Assembly: GCA_003022485.1 (NCBI GenBank)
Contig: PXTS01000085.1
Span: forward strand, 1 to 39,194
Direction of reading: 5' to 3'
Origin: Bacteroidetes bacterium QS_8_68_28
GTDB taxonomy: Bacteria > Bacteroidota > Rhodothermia > Rhodothermales > Salinibacteraceae
Length of the DNA stretch: 39,194 nucleotides
Numbering within the stretch: the first letter of the stretch is position 1; every line of letters begins with the position of its first letter. Shown piece after piece: positions 23,364 through 31,054 of the stretch. The position numbers were made by a program, and so were the translations under genes. The notes under the pieces are model-generated. The model worked only from the letters and a program-made list of their open reading frames with translations. It had not been told where the DNA came from and did no database searches.

Positions 23364-25316
23364 GTGCGGGGCACGCCCGTGTCGCTTCAGTCGCAGCCGT
23401 CGCCCGAGGACCAGCGCCGCACGCTTATCGCCGTGGTGCTGATTACCCTCATCTTCGTGGTGTGGATGTGGATGCGGCCCGCTCCTGAGCCGCCCGTGGC
23501 GCAGGAGGACCCCATCACCGACACGACCGATGCGCGCCAGCGCGCCGAGAACCAGGCCGAGCAGCAGCAGCAGCTTACCCGCCAGCAGCGCCAGGCGCAG
23601 GAGGGAAAGCAGGCCCGCCAGGCCAAGCCGGACGCGCCTCCCGGCGCCAATGTGGACGATCCTGCCCTGAACGCCGCGCAGCAAGGCACCGAGCGAAAAG
23701 TCGTCATCGAGACTGAGCGCTACTGGGCGACTTTTTCCACAAAGGGTGCCACGCTCACCTCGCTGAAGCTGCGCGACTACGACAAAGCCTACGACTACGG
23801 CTCCGACAAGCGCGTCCCCGTGCAGATCGTGGACACCACCAGCGCGGGGGCGCTCTCGCTGGCCTTCACGACGCCCGAGAACCACCTCGTCAACACGCGG
23901 GCGCTCTACTTCGAGCCGACGCTGATGGGTCGCGGGAGCCAGCGTCTCGACGCGAGTGCCGCCGGCGACACGTTGCGTGTGAAGGGGGACAGCCTCTCGC
24001 TGGCCTTCGAAGCGAAGCTGGGCGAAGGCACGCTCCGGCAGGTCTACACCTTCGACGAGGAAGGCTACGAGCTGGGCCTGCGCGTGGAGCAGCAGAGCCC
24101 GCAGCAGTTCGCCACCGCCGGTGGCTACGACCTGGTGTGGGACGGCGGGCTCCCCTTCTCCGAAGCCAGCCCCGAGGCCGAGGCCAAGGAGTCCGGCGCG
24201 CACGTGCGCTACGGCGGTGAAGTCACCAGCATGAACCTCACCGAAAGCCAGAGCGACGAGCAGACCTTCAGTGGGGAGGTGGACTGGGTGGCGGCCAAGA
24301 ACAAGTACTTCACCGCCGCGATGATGCCGCAGGGAGCCACGCGCGGAGCCGAACTGGTCGGCCGGCAAGCTACCGCCGACGGGCCGACGTGGGAGGACTA
24401 CACGATGCGCCTGCAGATGCCGCAGGCGCGCGCCCAAACGCAGACCGACCGCTTCGAGCTCTACTTGGGGCCGGTGGACTACTACAAGCTGGGCGCCTAC
24501 GACCGGGGGCTCTACGACATGGTGGACTTTGGGTACAGCTTCTTCGAGTGGCTGGTCGGGCCCATCATCAAGTTCATCTTCCTGCCGGTATTCAAGTACC
24601 TCGGGTCGGTGATCCCCAGCATGGGGGTGGTCATCATCCTGCTGGCGATCCTGGTCAAATCGGCGGTATACCCGCTCACCAAGTCTTCCTACAAGAGCAT
24701 GGCCAAGATGCGCGAGCTCCAGCCGCGCATGGAAGAGATCCGGGAGGAGTACGCCGACGACCAGGAGAAGCAGCAGGAGGAGATGATGAAGATGTACAAG
24801 GAGACCGGCGTCAACCCCATCGGCGGGTGCCTGCCGATGCTCCTGCAGTACCCGATTCTCATTTCGCTCTGGATCTTTCTGCCTACCTCGATTGACATCC
24901 GGCAGGAGAGCTTTCTGTGGGCGCACGACCTCTCGGTGCCAGACGTAGTTCTGAACCTGCCGTTTAAAATTCCCCTCTACGGCGACTACGTGGCCGGCTT
25001 CACCGTCCTGATGGGCCTCTCGATGGTCGTCTCGATGAGCCTGCAGGGCGGCGGCTCGGGCGGCGGGCAGATGAAGTACCTTAAGTACTTCTTTCCCATC
25101 GTCATCTTCTTCATTTTCAATCGCTTCGCGGCAGGGCTCAGCCTCTACTACCTCTTCTACAACATCGTTACTGCCGCGCAGCAGAAGTACATCAACAACC
25201 AGATCGAAAAAGAAAAGCAGGAAGACGGCAAAGGCGCCGGCGGCAACGGGGCCGGCTCGAAAGAAGACATCCGCGAGGCGCGTCGCCAGCACCGAAGGGA
25301 AGCGGCAAAGACGTGA
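23364..25316 (+). CDS. yidC: Membrane protein insertase YidC
   Basis: 650 aa from GTG 23364 (GTG 23379 gives SLQSQPSPEDQRR and is equally likely; an ATG at 23360 is in another frame). The N-terminal membrane anchor (LIAVVLITLIFVVWMWM) is followed by a Gln-rich stretch, the periplasmic P1 domain (from about 110 to 370, TERYWATFSTKGATLTSLKL onward), then the conserved core: FEWLVGPIIKFIF, then SVIPSMGVVIILLAILVKSA, then KMRELQPRMEEIREEYADD and GVNPIGGCLPMLLQYPI. It inserts inner-membrane proteins with or without SecYEG. The C-terminus is basic, as often in ribosome-binding versions. Confidence 0.96.
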   Translation: MRGTPVSLQSQPSPEDQRRTLIAVVLITLIFVVWMWMRPAPEPPVAQEDPITDTTDARQRAENQAEQQQQLTRQQRQAQEGKQARQAKPDAPPGANVDDPALNAAQQGTERKVVIETERYWATFSTKGATLTSLKLRDYDKAYDYGSDKRVPVQIVDTTSAGALSLAFTTPENHLVNTRALYFEPTLMGRGSQRLDASAAGDTLRVKGDSLSLAFEAKLGEGTLRQVYTFDEEGYELGLRVEQQSPQQFATAGGYDLVWDGGLPFSEASPEAEAKESGAHVRYGGEVTSMNLTESQSDEQTFSGEVDWVAAKNKYFTAAMMPQGATRGAELVGRQATADGPTWEDYTMRLQMPQARAQTQTDRFELYLGPVDYYKLGAYDRGLYDMVDFGYSFFEWLVGPIIKFIFLPVFKYLGSVIPSMGVVIILLAILVKSAVYPLTKSSYKSMAKMRELQPRMEEIREEYADDQEKQQEEMMKMYKETGVNPIGGCLPMLLQYPILISLWIFLPTSIDIRQESFLWAHDLSVPDVVLNLPFKIPLYGDYVAGFTVLMGLSMVVSMSLQGGGSGGGQMKYLKYFFPIVIFFIFNRFAAGLSLYYLFYNIVTAAQQKYINNQIEKEKQEDGKGAGGNGAGSKEDIREARRQHRREAAKT

Positions 25317-25444
25317 TGCGTAGTTCGTGGGACGTGATGGACCCAGATCGCACCGCTTCGAGCAAAAATGTACTGGCGACGCCTTTCCAGAAAGCGACGT
25401 CGGGCTTTTTTGTCGGACGTAGATCAGCAGCCTTGCGCATCACG
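25312..25444 (+). repeat. 9-bp inverted repeat bracketing the yidC-mnmE spacer
   Basis: CGTGATGCG at 25312-25320 contains the yidC stop TGA; its exact reverse complement CGCATCACG lies at 25436-25444, 40 nt before the mnmE start. Confidence 0.75.
25376..25411 (+). terminator. Probable intrinsic terminator after yidC
   Basis: GCGACG, then an inner CTTT-CCAG-AAAG hairpin, then CGTC, two bulged G and GC, followed by six T (25406-25411). The nested stem and the T-run suggest transcription termination, so mnmE may have its own promoter. Confidence 0.6.
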
Positions 25445-25484
25445 CAATACCCAACACGACGGAAGCCAATAAACGCTCCCCGTC

Positions 25485-26924
25485 ATGCCTGCTGAAAACG
25501 TGGCCGAAGCTGATACCATTGCGGCCTTGGCAACCCCGCGCGGGCGGGCGGCACTGGCGGTCGTGCGCCTCAGCGGCCCGCAGGCAGTGCGCGTAGCCGA
25601 TGCGTGTCTCGAAGGCCCGGCGCTGGCGGAGGCGGACTCGCACACCGCGCACGTCGGCTTCTTTAGAGGAGCGGACGGGGAGGAGATCGACCGTGTCGTG
25701 GCGACGGTCTTTCGCGCGCCGCGCTCGGCGACGGGCGAGGATGTGGTCGAGCTCTCCTGCCACGGTGGCGACTTTGCCCCGCAGCTTATCTTGGAGCAGC
25801 TCTACGAAGCGGGCGCGCGCCCGGCAGAGCCCGGCGCGTTTACCCAGCGCGCCTTCCTCAACGGGAAGATGGACCTTGCGCAGGCCGAAGCCGTCGCCGA
25901 CCTGATCGATGCGACCAGCCGGGCGGCTCACCGCGCCTCAATGAAGCACCTGAAGGGCCGGTACTCCGACCGCCTCGCGGAGCTGCGTGAAGAACTGCTG
26001 GAGCTGTGCGCCTACATCGAGCTCGAACTCGACTTCAGCGACGAGGACGTGGACTTCGCCGACCGCGAGCGGCTCGAAGCGCTTCTCGAAGAGGCCGACG
26101 CGCTGCTGGCGGACCTCATCGGCTCCTACGCCACGGGCGAGAAGCTGCGCGACGGGGTGCGCGTCGTGATCGGCGGGCGGCCCAACGCCGGCAAGTCCAC
26201 GCTCCTCAACGCGCTGGTCGGTGACGAGCGCGCCATCACCAGTCCCACGCCCGGCACCACGCGCGACCGCGTCGAGGCCGAGGCCCAGATCGAGGGCGTG
26301 CGCTTTCGCTTCACCGACACGGCGGGCCTGCGCGTGGCCGAGGGCCAGATCGAGGCCGAGGGCGTGCGCCGCGCCGAGGAGGCCATCCGCGAGGCCGACG
26401 TGCTCTTGTACCTCTACGACCTCGCCGAGGGCCTGGCGGGCGAGGAGCGGGCCTTTCTGAACGAGCACGCACCGACGACCGGCGGCGATGCCTCCGAAAA
26501 CGGCGAAACGGGCCGCGCGGCGCTGCTCGTTGGCAACAAGGCCGACCTGCTGGACGGCGACGCCCCGACGCCCCCGACGAGCCGCGAAGCCGGGCTGCCG
26601 CACGTGTCGCTCTCGGCGCTGGAGGCCGGGCGCCACCCCGACCGGCTTGCTCCCGTCACCGATTTTCTGCGCGAGACGGTCGCCGGCGCCCTCAGCCGCG
26701 CGGAGCACTCCCCCGTGGTGATGAACCAGCGCCACCGCCGCCACCTGCGCGACGCCCGCGCCGCTGTCGAGCGCGCCCGCGAAGGATTGGCGAGCGGCCT
26801 CGGTGGCGATCTCTTGACGCTCGACCTGCGCGAAGCCCTCGACGAGATCGGCCAGATCACGGGTGAAGTGACCACCGAGGACGTGCTCGACCGAATCTTC
26901 TCGCGCTTCTGCATTGGGAAGTGA
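25485..26924 (+). CDS. mnmE: tRNA modification GTPase MnmE
   Basis: 479 aa. Works with MnmG to make cmnm5U34 in wobble positions. The formyl-THF-binding N-terminal domain begins DTIAALATPRGRAALAVVRLSG. The G domain shows G1 GRPNAGKS (231-238), TPGTTRD, DTAG (278-281) and NKAD, and the C-terminus ends in the conserved catalytic CIGK (476-479). Its length is typical. It follows yidC, as in the conserved oriC-proximal cluster of many bacteria. MnmG is not in the window. Confidence 0.97.
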   Translation: MPAENVAEADTIAALATPRGRAALAVVRLSGPQAVRVADACLEGPALAEADSHTAHVGFFRGADGEEIDRVVATVFRAPRSATGEDVVELSCHGGDFAPQLILEQLYEAGARPAEPGAFTQRAFLNGKMDLAQAEAVADLIDATSRAAHRASMKHLKGRYSDRLAELREELLELCAYIELELDFSDEDVDFADRERLEALLEEADALLADLIGSYATGEKLRDGVRVVIGGRPNAGKSTLLNALVGDERAITSPTPGTTRDRVEAEAQIEGVRFRFTDTAGLRVAEGQIEAEGVRRAEEAIREADVLLYLYDLAEGLAGEERAFLNEHAPTTGGDASENGETGRAALLVGNKADLLDGDAPTPPTSREAGLPHVSLSALEAGRHPDRLAPVTDFLRETVAGALSRAEHSPVVMNQRHRRHLRDARAAVERAREGLASGLGGDLLTLDLREALDEIGQITGEVTTEDVLDRIFSRFCIGK

Positions 26925-27058
26925 GCGCGCCTGGCGCGGAGCGATTCGCGCCTGGCGTTTCTCCGTAGGGCCGCGTCCGAAAAAAACGCCAGGCGCCGGA
27001 GGAGAGCATTAAACTCCTGTGAACAAAACAAAAAGCGCCCCGCGCTTTGCTGGTCGCC
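26925..27058. other. Spacer between mnmE and the argG promoter
   Basis: No gene. It holds the element CGCGCCTGGCG twice (about 26930 and 26947) and its inverse at 26987, forming the 13-bp inverted repeat listed next. Confidence 0.55.
26948..26996 (+). repeat. 13-bp perfect inverted repeat after mnmE
   Basis: GCGCCTGGCGTTT (26948-26960) and AAACGCCAGGCGC (26984-26996) with a 23-nt loop. No T-run follows, so this is not a classical intrinsic terminator. The inner GGCGTTT/AAACGCC core is shared with 4337-4360. Confidence 0.75.
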
Positions 27059-27088
27059 TTGACAAGTTCCCACTTCGGAGGCTATACT
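27059..27088 (+). promoter_or_regulatory. Housekeeping promoter of the argG leader
   Basis: TTGACA (27059-27064), 18-nt spacer, TATACT (27083-27088): six and five of six consensus bases. The expected transcription start is about 27093-27096, which puts the leader ORF's ATG (27100) only 4-7 nt into the RNA. This is the best promoter match I see in the window. Confidence 0.75.
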
Positions 27089-27099
27089 TCCGAGCAGTT

Positions 27100-27234
27100 A
27101 TGACGGTTTCCGCTCGCAATTTCACTACTCCGGTGCGCTGCACGACGACCGTGCGACGTGTCCGACTTATCCGCCCCGTGCACGGGCGAGGGGACATCGG
27201 CGCATCCGGAAAGTGTGCTTGCTACGTGACGTAG
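27100..27234 (+). CDS. Arginine-rich leader peptide of argG (predicted attenuator peptide)
   Basis: 44 codons, ATG to TAG, between the promoter and the terminator. Seven codons are Arg: 6, 13, 19, 20, 22, 25 and 30, with four in the window 19-25 (VRRVRLIR). Three of the seven are CGA, which I see rarely in neighbouring genes. The ORF has no signal or domain character and its second half overlaps the predicted antiterminator arm (27190-27203). Its use as a regulatory peptide is inferred from position (upstream of an arginine gene), Arg clustering and the competing RNA stems. It could alternatively be a structured RNA element in which the ORF is accidental. Confidence 0.65.
   Translation: MTVSARNFTTPVRCTTTVRRVRLIRPVHGRGDIGASGKCACYVT
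27158..27197 (+). promoter_or_regulatory. Predicted protector stem (segments 1:2) of the argG attenuator
   Basis: GTGTCC (27158-27163) can pair with GGACAT (27192-27197), six pairs with one G-U, enclosing a second hairpin CGCCC (27172-27176)/GGGCG (27184-27188). Segment 1 lies inside leader codons 20-22, so a ribosome stalled on the Arg cluster would prevent this stem. Confidence 0.5.
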
Positions 27235-27276
27235 AATAGACCGCACCTTCCGATTTGCCTCGAGGCGCCAGTCCCC
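27190..27276 (+). promoter_or_regulatory. Predicted antiterminator (segments 2:3) of argG
   Basis: GGGGAC (27190-27195) pairs with GTCCCC (27271-27276) and GGCGC (27199-27203) with GCGCC (27265-27269), giving 11 pairs with an ATC/A internal loop. It uses the 5' arm of the terminator, so the two structures exclude each other. Confidence 0.6.
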
Positions 27277-27305
27277 GAAAGAAAGGGACGGCGCCTTTTT
27301 CTTTT
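27263..27305 (+). terminator. Intrinsic terminator (attenuator, segments 3:4) before argG
   Basis: AGGCGCC, bulged A, GTCCC (27263-27275), 9-nt loop, GGGAC and GGCGCCT (27285-27296), then TTTTCTTTT. A 12-bp stem and T-run that ends 24 nt before the argG ATG and downstream of a promoter in the same direction, so it must be read through for argG to be expressed from that promoter. Confidence 0.85.
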
Positions 27306-27328
27306 GCCTCTTACGTTTTTCCCCTGAC

Positions 27329-28546
27329 ATGGCTATCCTCCTCGCCTTCAGCGGCGGCCTCGACACCTCGTTTTGCATTCCCTTCCTGCGCGAAACCCGC
27401 AGCGAGCCCGTTCACGCCGTCACCGTAGACACCGGCGGCGTGGCCGACGCGGATGCGCTGAAGGAGCGCGCCTTGTCCCTGGGGGCCGAAACCCATCAGC
27501 TGATCGACGCGCGCGAGGCGCTTTTCGAGGACCACCTGCGCTTTCTGATCGCCGGCAACGTGCTGCGCGGCCACGTCTACCCGCTGTGCGTGGGCGCCGA
27601 GCGTGTGGTGCAGGCGCGCGAGGTGGCAAAACGGGCCCGGCAGATGGGCGCTTCGGCCGTAGCGCACGGCTCCACGGGGGCCGGCAACGACCAGGTGCGC
27701 TTCGACGTGGCCCTGCGAGCTCTCAGTGGCGGGGCCTTTGACGTGCTCGCGCCCATCCGCGAGCAGGAGCGCTCGCGCGGGGAATCGGCGGCTTTCCTGC
27801 GCGAGCGCGGCTTCGACGTGCCCTCGAGCACGGCCGCGTACTCCGTCAACCGGGGCCTCTGGGGCACGACCGTCGGCGGGCGCGAGACGCACACCTCCCG
27901 CCAGCCGCTCCCGGAAGACGCCTACCCCGACACGACCCCGCCCTCCGAGTCCCCCGATGCCCCCCGCACGATCACGCTATCTTTCGAGGAAGGGCGCCCC
28001 ACCGCCCTCGACGGCCAGGCGCGGGCGCCCGTCCCACTCATCGAGAGGCTGGCGGCCCTCGGCGCAGAGCACGGCGTGGGCCGCGGCCTGCACACCGGCG
28101 ACACCGTGCTGGGCATCAAGGGGCGCGTGGGCTTCGAAGCCCCGGCGGCGAAAATTCTCATCGCGGCGCACCGCGAGTTGGAAAAACTCGTCCTGACGAA
28201 GTGGCAACGCTACCAGAAGGACCACCTGGCGGACTTCTACGGCACCCTCCTGCACGAGGGCCAACACTTCGACCCGGTCATGCGCGACATCGAAGCCTTT
28301 CTGGACTCCTCCCAGGAGGTCGTGACCGGCCCCGTGGACGTGGAGCTTTTCAAGGGCCGGGCGCGCGTGCTGGGCTGCGACAGCCCGTTCTCCATGATGG
28401 ACGCCGGCACGGCCGACTACGGAGAGACGCACCACGCCTGGGACGGGCGCGACGCCGAAGGATTTGCGAAGATCACCGGCCTACAACCGACGCTGGCAGG
28501 CAAGGCGCGTGGCGCGATGCGTGAGGGCGCGATGCGTGAGACGTAA
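27329..28546 (+). CDS. argG: Argininosuccinate synthase
   Basis: 405 aa. Joins citrulline and aspartate with ATP, the penultimate step of arginine synthesis. PP-loop AFSGGLDTS (6-14), then VAHGSTGAGNDQVRFD, STAAYSVNRGLWG and GVGRGLHTGDTVLGIKGRVGFEAPAA support the family. The last residues come from a 15-nt duplication (28511-28540, in frame). First structural gene of the arginine cluster and directly downstream of the predicted attenuator. Confidence 0.96.
   Translation: MAILLAFSGGLDTSFCIPFLRETRSEPVHAVTVDTGGVADADALKERALSLGAETHQLIDAREALFEDHLRFLIAGNVLRGHVYPLCVGAERVVQAREVAKRARQMGASAVAHGSTGAGNDQVRFDVALRALSGGAFDVLAPIREQERSRGESAAFLRERGFDVPSSTAAYSVNRGLWGTTVGGRETHTSRQPLPEDAYPDTTPPSESPDAPRTITLSFEEGRPTALDGQARAPVPLIERLAALGAEHGVGRGLHTGDTVLGIKGRVGFEAPAAKILIAAHRELEKLVLTKWQRYQKDHLADFYGTLLHEGQHFDPVMRDIEAFLDSSQEVVTGPVDVELFKGRARVLGCDSPFSMMDAGTADYGETHHAWDGRDAEGFAKITGLQPTLAGKARGAMREGAMRET
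28511..28540 (+). repeat. Perfect 15-nt in-frame duplication at the argG 3' end
   Basis: GGCGCGATGCGTGAG at 28511-28525 and 28526-28540. Confidence 0.92.
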
Positions 28547-28640
28547 AACTGTTGGCCGCTTCGAGCCGAAATCTACCGTAGACGTCGTTCAGAAGAGCAA
28601 CGCTGCTTCGGGCCTCTCCGCGCCCGCAGCCAGGCAGCCT

Positions 28641-28665
28641 TACGAAATACGCAACACGAAATACG
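28641..28665 (+). repeat. Leader repeat before the P-loop gene, identical to 205-229
   Basis: The 10-mer ACGAAATACG twice with CAAC between (14-nt period), ending 9 nt before the ATG at 28675. Same 25 nt and same gene-relative orientation as the element before proA. Confidence 0.9.
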
Positions 28666-28674
28666 CCTTTTCCC

Positions 28675-29799
28675 ATGCCGATGCCCGACGCCCCTGCCGA
28701 CCCCGTTGCCAGCCCCGATGCCGAAACAGGCGACACCGCCCCCACCGTCGACCTGATCGCCTCCAGCGCAGCCCGCTGCGGCCTCGTCCGAGAGCGCGTG
28801 CGCCTGACCGAGAAGGTGCACGCCGAGGCGGGGTACTGCGTGGGGGTGCGCGTGCTGGAAAACAAGACCCGCTACAACGAAGTCGAGGACACCGGCGGCA
28901 CCTTTCGGACGTTGCGGCGCCCGCAGGTGCTCGTCGGAGCGCTCGGGGCACGGCAGGCGCTCAAAGGATACAGCGGCGGCGTGCCCGACCGCATCGACGT
29001 CGGCGACGAACTGCACGTGCTCAACAAGGGCGGCATCATCGGGCGCTGCTCCTCGGCACACCCGGACCTGGGGCCGCCGCTGCGGGTGAAGGTGCTGGGC
29101 GGCGTGCAGGCGTCCTCCGGCGACCGAGCGGCGTGTCTTCAAGCCCACGCCCTCCCGCCGGTGGACACGCTCACCGACTCCGCCCCGCTGGTGATGGTCA
29201 GCGGGTCCTCGATGGACACCGGCAAGACGGTGGCGGCCTGCGCGCTCATCGAGCAGCTCGCCGCGCAGGGCTGGCGCGTGGCCGCCGCCAAGCTCACCGG
29301 CGCCGCCCTCCAGCGCGACGTGCGCCGCATGGCCTCCGACGGCGCCATCGCCACGGCTACCTTCACCGATGCGGGCGTCGTCTCCTCCACCGCGTGCGAC
29401 ATGCGCCCCCGGGCCAAAGGCATTATCGCCCACCTCAGCGAGGACGCTCCGGACGGGGGCGGCCCGCCCGACGTGATCGTCATCGAACTGGGGGACGGCT
29501 TCATCGGGCCCTACGGCGTGGCCGGGCTCCTGGGCGACCGCCAGCTGCGCCACTTCACGCGCGCCCACGTCGTCACCGCCGCCGACCTGGCCGGCGCCTG
29601 GGCCGCCGACCACTTCTTCCGCGAGCGCTTCGAAGCTCCCGTCACGGCCTTTACCGGCCCCGTTACCGACAACGCCGTCGGGCGTGACTACATCGAGGAT
29701 GTGCTGGGGCCCCCGGCCCACAACGCCCTCCAGCAGCCCGAAGCGCTCGTCGAGCGGGTCGCCGAGGCGCTCGGCGCGCCGGCACCGGCCTCTTCGTAG
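28675..29799 (+). CDS. P-loop protein of unknown function in the arginine cluster (BioD/CobQ or DUF1611-like)
   Basis: 374 aa. A Walker A of the dethiobiotin synthase/CobQ type, VSGSSMDTGKTVAACALIEQ (G177, G183, K184, T185), is followed by GWRVAAAKLTGAA and, further on, VIVIELGDGFIGPYG, the likely second acidic strand. The first 170 residues contain KVHAEAGYCVGVRVLENKTRY, then KGGIIGRCSSAH and are not recognised. It lies between argG and argC, where relatives often have a GNAT N-acetyltransferase. Some DUF1611 P-loop proteins (DgcN) are reported, from memory, to N-acylate glutamate. A role as the missing first-step acyltransferase of arginine synthesis is therefore possible, but it is inference only. 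Confidence 0.6.
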   Translation: MPMPDAPADPVASPDAETGDTAPTVDLIASSAARCGLVRERVRLTEKVHAEAGYCVGVRVLENKTRYNEVEDTGGTFRTLRRPQVLVGALGARQALKGYSGGVPDRIDVGDELHVLNKGGIIGRCSSAHPDLGPPLRVKVLGGVQASSGDRAACLQAHALPPVDTLTDSAPLVMVSGSSMDTGKTVAACALIEQLAAQGWRVAAAKLTGAALQRDVRRMASDGAIATATFTDAGVVSSTACDMRPRAKGIIAHLSEDAPDGGGPPDVIVIELGDGFIGPYGVAGLLGDRQLRHFTRAHVVTAADLAGAWAADHFFRERFEAPVTAFTGPVTDNAVGRDYIEDVLGPPAHNALQQPEALVERVAEALGAPAPASS

Positions 29800-29882
29800 C
29801 CCTCCCGCGACCCGGCGTTACGCGGCGCCCTCACGCAGGCAATGCGCCTTTTTTCGCACCGCGACGATCTTCCCTCCTTCCC

Positions 29883-31004
29883 ATGAACGACCTTCCACAA
29901 AAGAAACAGGTCGCCCTGATCCACGGCGCCGGCTACGCAGGCGGCGAGCTCGTCCGCCTGCTGGGGGCGCATCCCGGCGTAGCCCTGACGGCCGTCACCA
30001 GCCGCTCGCACGCCGGGCAGCCTGTGTGGAAGGCGCATCCCTCCCTGCGCGGGCAGACGGATCTCGTTTTCGTCGAAGAAGCCGCTGCCGCCCTCCCCCC
30101 GGCGGATGCGTTGGTGACTGCCGCCGCCCACGGGGAGAGCGCCCGCGAACTGCCGCCGCTGCTCGCGAGCCGTTTCGAGGGCGCGGTGGTCGACCTGAGC
30201 GCCGATTTCCGCCTGAACGATCCGGCGCATTACCAGGCGTGGTACGACGACCCGCACCCCGCTCCCGCCCTCCTCGATACCTTCGCCTACGGCCTGCCGG
30301 AGGTCCGCGCGCCGTACGCGCCCGGCACGCGCCGCGTCGCCAATCCCGGCTGCTTCGCAACGGCCGTGGCCCTGGCGCTCTGGCCGCTGGCGCAGCATTG
30401 GCCCAGCAGCGCGCCCTTCCATCCGGCGGTCACGGCCCTCACGGGGGCCTCCGGCTCTGGCGCCCAGCCGTCGGCGGCCACGCACTTTCCCGACCGTGCC
30501 GGCAACGTGCGCGCTTACAAGGTGCTTGCTCACCAGCACGAGCCGGAGATTCTCGACGTGATGGGCCGCCCGGCAGAAATGGCCTTCACGCCTGCCTCCG
30601 GCCCGTGGACGCGCGGCATCTGGGGCACGGCCCATCTCCTGCTTCCCGACGGCTACGCTGAGGATGACGTAAATCGTTGGTTTGCCGAGTCTTACGACGC
30701 GGCTCCTTTCGTTCGGTGCTCACCCGGCGCGCTCCCGGAACTGCGCCACGCCGCACGCACGCCCTTCTGCGATCTCGGTTGGCAGGTCGAGGGAGCGAAA
30801 CTCGTCGTGGGCTTCGCGCTGGACAACCTGCTGAAAGGCGCCGCCTCGCAGGCCGTCCAGAACCTGAACCGACTGATGGACCTGCCGGAGACCATGGGGT
30901 TGCTTCCGCAGAACGGTGGACCGCAGATGGCAGGCGGCGGTCCTTCGAGACGCAAACAGGCTGGCAATCCGACGAGCGCTCACGCCGCCGACGCCGCGGC
31001 CTGA
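29883..31004 (+). CDS. argC: N-acetyl(or N-succinyl)-gamma-glutamyl-phosphate reductase
   Basis: 373 aa. Reduces the acyl phosphate made by ArgB to the semialdehyde. The Rossmann motif HGAGYAGGELVRLL (14-27), VDLSADFRL, and the active-site Cys157 in RRVANPGCFATA are clear. GASGSGAQPSAATHFPDR and the NVRAYKVLAHQHEPE segment fit, and the C-terminal part ends about 25 residues beyond the usual end in a Gly/Ala/Pro-rich tail. Same strand and order as argD, argF' and argB downstream. Confidence 0.95.
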   Translation: MNDLPQKKQVALIHGAGYAGGELVRLLGAHPGVALTAVTSRSHAGQPVWKAHPSLRGQTDLVFVEEAAAALPPADALVTAAAHGESARELPPLLASRFEGAVVDLSADFRLNDPAHYQAWYDDPHPAPALLDTFAYGLPEVRAPYAPGTRRVANPGCFATAVALALWPLAQHWPSSAPFHPAVTALTGASGSGAQPSAATHFPDRAGNVRAYKVLAHQHEPEILDVMGRPAEMAFTPASGPWTRGIWGTAHLLLPDGYAEDDVNRWFAESYDAAPFVRCSPGALPELRHAARTPFCDLGWQVEGAKLVVGFALDNLLKGAASQAVQNLNRLMDLPETMGLLPQNGGPQMAGGGPSRRKQAGNPTSAHAADAAA

Positions 31005-31054
31005 CTACTCCCGCCCCTCCCACTCCTGTCCCTCACACGCAAGCAAAGCGAGCC

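Noticed and set aside
23334-25292. Minus-strand ORF of 652 codons
   Set aside because: Antisense to yidC, which is certain; composition typical of a shadow.
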